Source: Gnetum montanum | Taxonomy: Eukaryota > Streptophyta > Gnetopsida > Gnetales > Gnetaceae | Direction of reading: 5' to 3' | DNA length: 64,000 nt | Assembly: GCA_015680685.1 (NCBI GenBank) | Contig: MNCI01010451.1 | Coordinates: forward strand, 26,337 to 90,336 | Part shown: one piece after another, positions 57,661-64,000 of the stretch | How the letters are laid out: the number at the start of each line of letters is the position of its first letter | How positions within the stretch are numbered: position 1 is the stretch's first letter | The notes under the pieces: model-generated | What the model was told of the DNA's origin: nothing | Database searches by the model: none | The model's input: only the letters and a program-made list of their open reading frames with translations | Translations under genes and position numbers: made by a program

Positions 57661-60600
57661 TCAATATGAATCCACAGGCCGATCGCTCCTGCTTCCTCTT
57701 TTCTCGTCTCGCCGTCTTTCGAAAAAAGGATCCCTGTAATAATCCTTTGAAGTACTCCGAGCAGGTGATCTACTCCTCTCTCTTACCGCTCTTTCCCATC
57801 GACTCCGCGGTGGTGGGGAAGATCTCTCGTTCCTTGGCTCCGGAAAATCCCCTCGATCATGGAACCTACCATCTCTTTCTCTGTATCTCTGGCCAATTTC
57901 CCAGTCACCCGGAGACCTCGTAAGCTGCAATCTGCTGTCCCGGCCTCTATCTCTGGGACCAAATTCCCAATCTCCAAGCTGTCTTCTATCATGTAATCTT
58001 CCCTCCCTGTCTCTCTCCCTGGAACCAAACTCCCAATCAATAGAAGGCCTTCTATCAAACTTCAGATTTCCAAAAGCTTGCCTCTCATTCATAGACCTGA
58101 GAGGACGTGGACCTTCATAAAACTCTCTTCGATCGTCTCTAACCCAGCCAGGTGGCGGTTCACGGAACCCACCTCTGCCTCCTCCAGCTGCACGGCGTAA
58201 GGGGGACCCTCCAACCGAAGGGGATAGGTGTGACAATGGCGGCCCCTGAAAGCCTCCGGATGACCTACCAATGCCTCCTCTGGCATACTCTGTCAGATCT
58301 CTGCGTGGCTTATTGCAGTTGTTACAATGTGATCTCCTTGCAAAATTAAGATTTCCACAACTGCAAAACAAAGCACCGGGTCAGCAGCCTACAGAGCAAA
58401 AAGAAGGGCATTCTCGGCCAAAGTATTTCCTTTTAAGGATAGAAACAAATTTGCCACATTCACACTTACGTTGGTTCAGGACAAATCCAATCACCTTCTC
58501 TTGGAGGCACGTTAGGATTATTTCTCCCTGTATTTTCTGCAGCGAAGCCCTTTATATTACCGTACTCTGGACCGCCGAAACCTCTTCCTACAGAAGCCCT
58601 TCCAGGCCCTAAACCAGACGGAGGAGAGCGCCCTCTAAACCTGCCACGGCCCCTGATTCCTCTCAAGCCAAATGTCGGCGGCCCATTGCGATCAAATTCA
58701 TCACTTCGGTCGGGGGCTCCCCGACCAAAACTACGGCCTCTGCGGTCAAATTCAGGGAAATCGTTGTAGAATTGCTCGTTGCAGTCATGATCACGCGTAC
58801 GGCGGTAGAAATCGCGTTCAAATCCCCGCTCATGTTGAACTAAATGACGGCCGTCCTGGCGGTCAAGATCCCTGTTACCTTGATCGTCGTAGAATCCACG
58901 ACCGTTACTTACAAACTCGGGAGCATCGCCGTGCTGTTGGGGCATGTTGACATGATAATCAATATATCGTTCAGACAAGGTTTTCTTGCGCGAAAGCGGG
59001 GAGTTTGTCTGAGATGCCGTATTGAATTTTTTCATTTCAAATCCTGCAAACCATAAACAAAGATGTCATTTTATATTCCAAAGTCCTTAAAAAATCGAGA
59101 TAACTTCTTGTACATCGAAACACTATGTATGTGGATGATGGTATGATCATTATGATTCCAAATGCAAGCAAATGCGTATGTAGCAATCGGTTCTACCTTG
59201 ATTAGATTGCCTTGTTGTTTCAGTGTAGGTCACCACAGCGCAAAACATGGTTGCACAAATAGCTTAGCTGATTTAGGGTATATTCAAGCCATGGTTCAAA
59301 ATTTACTGACTGCACCTACGTAAATAAATCCTTTCTAATATAGGCCATTGTTTAAAGAACTTCTATCTAGGTAGACATGATGTAGATATTTAAGCAAAGT
59401 GACTCGTGGTTTTGAGAGTCTCCTATCATCAGCTAACCTCCCTTTCAAAGGAGATTACTGTTAAAACCTTTTCCTTCCAACAATGGATGTGACCGACAAT
59501 GGGAGTGACTGCACCGTGTCGACTGGTTCCTGTATTAAGAAAAAATCCTATTTAAAATTCTCCTTAACAAAGCTCGCTGTTCAATCTTTTAGTTCCAATA
59601 GGATCTCCTATACCAAAACTCGGAATTATTTCCAACTTGAACCCTTGAAAATATCCAAAGATGATGGTCAGTACTGAAATTTGCCGATCAGATTCAGCTG
59701 TATGCACTCGTTTGCCACATTCTGCCAGCCTTCCAGGAGAGACACTGTTCCTACCAACAAACAATTTTTTTTGTTGATTTTTCCAACACAAAATCCTTGC
59801 CCATAAATCACACACCAAGTTGCAGAATAAGCCCTGTTTCCAGGTCAGTTCGCCTAACGCTCAAACTTAGATGCCACAATTCTTTAACACCGGTTCCTCT
59901 TACTCTATTAATTTCAACATGCACAAAGCAAAGTTACCACTCAGATGCGATTTACCATAATTACATCCACAGTATCTAAAGATATATCATATGCAAGCCA
60001 TTTTCTCTAAAGAGAACCAAATTTTTGCTCAACCTAAAACATGAAAGCTTGTTGCTGAACTATCATGATTTCTTAGAAAGTATATACATTGATAAACATT
60101 GAAAAGAACTGTGCCTAACTTTCTTTTGAAAGGAATACAAGGCCCTTGATGCTGTCGTAGCAAGGAACAATAAGAGAAATGAAAAGTTAGATAACTTAAT
60201 CCCACTGAATCCTCACTCACAGATATTATACCTCCCAACTTCACCGCCTTTGATCGTATCAAGTATAGTTATTCCCTGTAACATTAACTAAAAGCACAAC
60301 AATGTGGTTCATGTATGTCTTCTCAACACTTACTGAAAACTTCACTTCCCTATGAACATTCAAGTAGTCCACTATTCCTGACAACCCCGACAGAGTGGCA
60401 CCATAAGATACATAGCATGCAGGTATGAGATATAATAGACCACGTCAACCACACGTAGCTTCAAAGACAATTTTCTATACAGCATTAACTATATAAATAA
60501 TGTAACCCCGGTATCATGTACAGTTGTCTGGATACCGTGTGTATTGCAATATAAGATGCTTGCACCAGCATTTTCCTGTCCGAAGTTATTTGTGAATATA

Positions 60601-62253
60601 ACATCAGAAGACCATTGAAACTGCAAGGCATGAAACTGATCAAATCACTGTACCATTTGCCATGTAATTTTGAGTGACTCTTCCACATCATTGGAAAAAA
60701 CAAAAAATAAAATCCAACGTCATGCATTTCAATTAATATCCATATACTATAATAAAAACAGTACTGACAGCCCAGATGTTCTTCCATTTATGTTCTTTCC
60801 TTTGGACTAACCATTGCAGAAGCTATTTCTCATAAACCTTTCATTACTTGACAATTAACGTCTTAAGAATAAACCACCACCAAGATTCTTCACCACCATT
60901 CAACTCAAATTTCATCACCAATTTCATGAGCGAAAATGGCCCAAAATGATATAAAATATACAAATCTTTTGGTAGGAAGAAACTCCTTTTGCAACCTACC
61001 ATAACAAAACATTGGTAAATCTATCTCCTTTGGTTTAACAAATTACCAACCCGTTGATAAATGTACAAATAATAAGAGGTCAATGCATTTCAAAATGACG
61101 GAGACAGCTTATGACTTAAAGCTGTTGCAGAATGAAAAAACTCCCCATCAAGGAAGCAAACTACCACCTGTCTGCATGAGAACTTAAATAGCCACAACAT
61201 GACAAGAAAACAAAAGCTCCAAAAGAAAATAAATCATAGGAAAGCTATGCTGATATCACAAATTCCCGAGGGAAAAAATAAAGAACTAACGATGAATTAG
61301 GAATGCGTTATGCATTTCAATTGCAGAGAGTGATGTCAAATATATTTATTCATATCATCCTCAAAAAACGTTGCCTTAAACATCTCCAATAAATCCTTTG
61401 GGTCTAGGGCTGTGCTAAAATCTCTAGATTCAGTTTCAAAAAAGAAACCGTGAGAACTATATAATTCAACTCGATCCTCCGTTAAATTTCAATCTTCACA
61501 ATAACCAATGCACTTGTAAACAATAGGTTTAGTAAGAAAAAACAGTGGAATCAAGTCATCAATTAATTGTTTTGCTTTCATCTCACATAAAATTTTAAGA
61601 ATAGCGAAATTGTATTTCACTGAAATAGATCGAATTTAATAACCCTTATGAATTATTTGATAATCAAGTCGTACAAAAAATGACACAATGAATCTCTTAA
61701 GCTTTCGAAATATGGAAAACCTTGCTCCAGTATAAAAGAAGTTTAAAGTAATTAAACCAGAAAAAAAAACAACTGCACTTAGGTTAACAACTGCAAACAG
61801 CTTCCGAAGGGAACAGAAACCCTAACTCAATAATAATCACGCTAACCCTAGAGCATTATACAAACTTCTACGAAAGATAGAACCCTTGGCATGACTTCTA
61901 ATTTCTTGTAGACAAACCGATGCAAACTTAGAGACTATGTCGCAGGAGGCATGCAGCAATAAAATAAAAATAATTGCATAACAATCTAATAAAAAGTAAC
62001 AAAACAAAACATGACCTGAAGAATGCAAACGGGGAACAATACCATTAGAGCGCTCAGGATCCATATCAAAACGGCGGTGGCGATCATCGCGGCCGATTTC
62101 ACCAGGCTCGAAATCTATAGATGTGCTGTCGTTCGGCCTCACAACCATGCTACTTAAACTACCATAGACGTGAGCTTGAGAGGAAAACGTTTTTCTACGC
62201 TCATTCACTTCATCCTCTGCCTCGTCTTCGAATCTGCCCGATCCTCTTCCCAT
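57661..62253 (-). CDS. RanBP2-type zinc-finger, RG/RS-rich RNA-binding protein (TAF15/FUS-like), 3 exons
   Basis: Minus strand. Exons 62253-62016, 59043-58470 and 58360-57661 (introns 2972 and 109 bp, GT-AG) give 503 residues starting MGRGSGRFEDEAEDE. Residues 100-260 are rich in RG/RD and FGR motifs. 'GDWICPEPTCGNLNF' to 'CNNC' forms one RanBP2 zinc finger with ligands Cys267, Cys272, Cys283 and Cys286 and the conserved Trp265 and Asn276. The short intron splits it between the second Pro and the second Cys. Then follow Gly-rich sequence, three 22-residue repeats starting DWEFG/DWEIG (379, 401, 423) and an RS-rich tail (SRSPARS, about 467). Such fingers bind single-stranded RNA, and plant relatives act in transcription and RNA processing in the nucleus. 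An earlier in-frame non-ATG start is not used. No defects are seen. Confidence 0.88.
59044..62015 (-). other. Intron 1 of the zinc-finger gene
   Basis: 2972 bp between a CAG|GTCATG donor and a TTTGCAG acceptor on the minus strand. AT-rich, with no transposon or nested gene recognised. It is unlike the hydrolase introns, which are full of retroelements. Confidence 0.7.
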
Positions 62254-62639
62254 TTCTGCTCCAGATAACAATTCCAAAATTCAGGATCGCTATACGCCTT
62301 CCTCAAGTTCCTGGTATCTACACCAAAAAGCCAAAAACCCGAATGTGTGTGTTTCATATATATCCTCGGTAACCCTTTCCCAACAAAAGCACAACAGAGA
62401 CCCAATTTCCTTACTTGTGGATTTGGATTTAATTTTTATCATTTTATTTCCAACATATTATTTTGCGAGGTCTTGCAGGGTAAAAATTTAAAATATTTAC
62501 GTGGGGTCGTTGGAACCGATACAGTAGCTGCAAGAACATTCATTACGTAAATATAATAACCTTTTTAAGTATAACTTCTTGTTTAACAAGACAACATTGA
62601 AGTAAAATCAGCAAACTTTTGCTTAATAAGTTAATGTTT

Positions 62640-62787
62640 TGTTCTTAATAAGTGAAACATAGGTACAACCCTAGATTTATAGATAGGTACAAACTTTATA
62701 TAACTCAGCATTGCCTACCAAAATCAAACCCATGACATAGAGCTTCCAAATTAAGCGTCTTACTACTAGGCTAACACCTCATTGTTA
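62640..62787 (-). mobile_element. tRNA-derived SINE, same family as 47882-48016
   Basis: Minus-strand A box TAGCCTAGTAG (62763-62773) and decayed B box GGTTTGATTTT (62720-62730), followed by a body with GTACCTATCTATAAATCTAGGG and GTACCTATGTTTCA as in the plus-strand copy. Confidence 0.7.
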
Positions 62788-62821
62788 TAAAGTTCTAATT
62801 TTACTATATGTTTTACTAAAT

Positions 62822-62911
62822 TAAAAGATCTAGCGGTAAGACTCTTGTTTTGAGAGCTCTACGTAATGGGTTTAATTCTAACAGAGAATGTTGAGTTATA
62901 AAGTTTTGATT
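62822..62911 (+). mobile_element. SINE-like fragment
   Basis: ATCTAGCGGTAAGACTCTTGTTTTGAGAGCTC then GGGTTTAATTCTAACA is the same head arrangement as the neighbouring SINE, with weak A and B boxes. It directly precedes a tandem duplication. Confidence 0.5.
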
Positions 62912-63245
62912 GAATTATATGTCTTTAGGGTAAATATTGCTAAAAATGTTTTAGGTTCTAACACATCTTTAATAATATCATACTACCATACCCCTTGGTA
63001 AGGAAGAGCATATAGTGTGTCACAATAGCTTATTATTGCAACCATGGTAAGGCATGGCAACATACATTTTAATTTAACTATATGCCTTTAGGGTAAATAT
63101 TGTTAAAAAAATGTTTTAGGTTTTAACACCTTTCTAATGATACTATACTATTATACTCCCACCCAAGGAAGAGTATATAGTGTGTCACAATATGTCAAAA
63201 TAGCTTGTTATTGCAACCATGGTAAGGCATTACAACATACATTGT
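62912..63245 (+). repeat. Tandem duplication, about 160-170-bp unit x2
   Basis: Unit 62912-63070 (TATATGTCTTTAGGGTAAAT to CATGGTAAGGCATGGCAACA) recurs at 63074-63245 with substitutions and a small insertion. The units are clearly diverged, so the event is not recent. Confidence 0.75.
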
Positions 63246-64000
63246 AGACATGCATACATGATCACCCATATTGCAACTTTGTTGAATAATTCTAAGTGTT
63301 TTTCTAGTCAAAAATTTAAATGAACAAAAGAAAATTAAACCCTCAACCTATTTCTTATTATTTTAAATCCTTACCACTATTCCATCCACATTATTAAGAT
63401 TGTGATTCTTTTTTATTCTATTTAATCAAGTATTCTCAAGTCCCACACCTACCCACCCACTAGACCTGCTAGTAGGTGGGGTGGACCTAGGGACATGTAA
63501 GCATTGGTGAATGTATACATGCATACCATAGATAGTCACATGCTTGTAATTCCAAGCTATTGTCACACACTTTATGATCTTTTCCCTTGTTAAGGTTCAA
63601 AATTGATGGCAATGCCTTTTAAACAAAAATCATCTTAAGGATTTCCTTTTTTAAAAAATGTCCATTACACTCTACAAGGTATATTCAATTCCTACAAATA
63701 TTACACCTCTAGGCATGTTGCCAATATGATACTTTAGAAGAATTATAAATAAATATAACCATACCTCAAGTGTGACTTGAACCATGGGATGTTAGTCTAG
63801 TAGTAATACTCTTGATTTGAGAACTCAAAGTTATGGATTTGCAAGGCAAGGACATAGGAGTGGGTGGTGGTAAGGGGATGGGGTAGGGCATTAGACCCCA
63901 AAAATAAAATTATATTAAGAATAGGGGGAAGAATGTCAAACCCCAAAAAAATGAATAAAATATTTTAAAAATTCAAAGTACATTAGATTGAGGAAGATGT
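63246..64000. other. Intergenic end of window with one more SINE head
   Basis: ATGTTAGTCTAGTAGTAATACTC at about 63790-63812 carries an A box (TAGTCTAGTAG) like the other SINEs, but the B box region (GTTATGGATTTG) is eroded. The remainder is AT-rich without genes. Confidence 0.45.

Noticed and set aside
58466-59035. Start of the zinc-finger protein at the ATG inside exon 2
   Set aside because: The frame continues upstream through a good acceptor (TTTGCAG at 59044) to exon 1 with matching phase and an acidic N-terminus.

Overview
This window is nuclear DNA from a seed plant, most likely a gymnosperm. The pointers are very low gene density, a single gene stretched over about 26 kb with 7.7 kb and 12 kb introns full of LINEs, and old retrotransposons eroded mainly by C-to-T change. 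The taxonomic call is inference. No organellar or bacterial signature is visible.

Layout. 1-231: tail of an LTR cut by the window edge. 1.3-3.0 kb: a decayed, apparently intron-containing minus-strand ORF. 3422-16403: an almost complete but dead Ty3/gypsy element of Athila/Tat type, with both LTRs, a 5-bp target duplication, a degraded tRNA-Asp-type primer site, gag-pol remains and an extra coiled-coil ORF between pol and the 3' LTR. 18150-43886: a 13-exon alpha/beta-hydrolase gene (dienelactone-hydrolase-like) whose exon 3 and last exon are broken, so it is probably a pseudogene. Its introns hold LINE and RTE fragments, a non-autonomous LTR pair, SINEs, and a full-length L1-type LINE (33780-39909) with 14-bp target duplications that landed inside an older RTE copy. 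43.9-49.1 kb: more RTE and SINE remains. 50.7 kb: a possible minus-strand core promoter. 53749-55338: an intact, intronless class-3 lipase of the DAD1/PLA1-I type with a full Ser-Asp-His triad. 57661-62253: an intact three-exon minus-strand gene for a RanBP2-type zinc-finger, RG/RS-rich RNA-binding protein, convergent with the lipase. 62.6-64.0 kb: SINE copies and tandem duplications.

Only the lipase and the zinc-finger gene look functional, and nothing links them in one pathway. The most unusual feature is the L1-type LINE: its ORF2 frame continues about 500 codons beyond the usual C-terminal zinc domain into a helical and coiled-coil extension. That extension has a short motif resembling one in the extra 3' ORF of the unrelated gypsy element.
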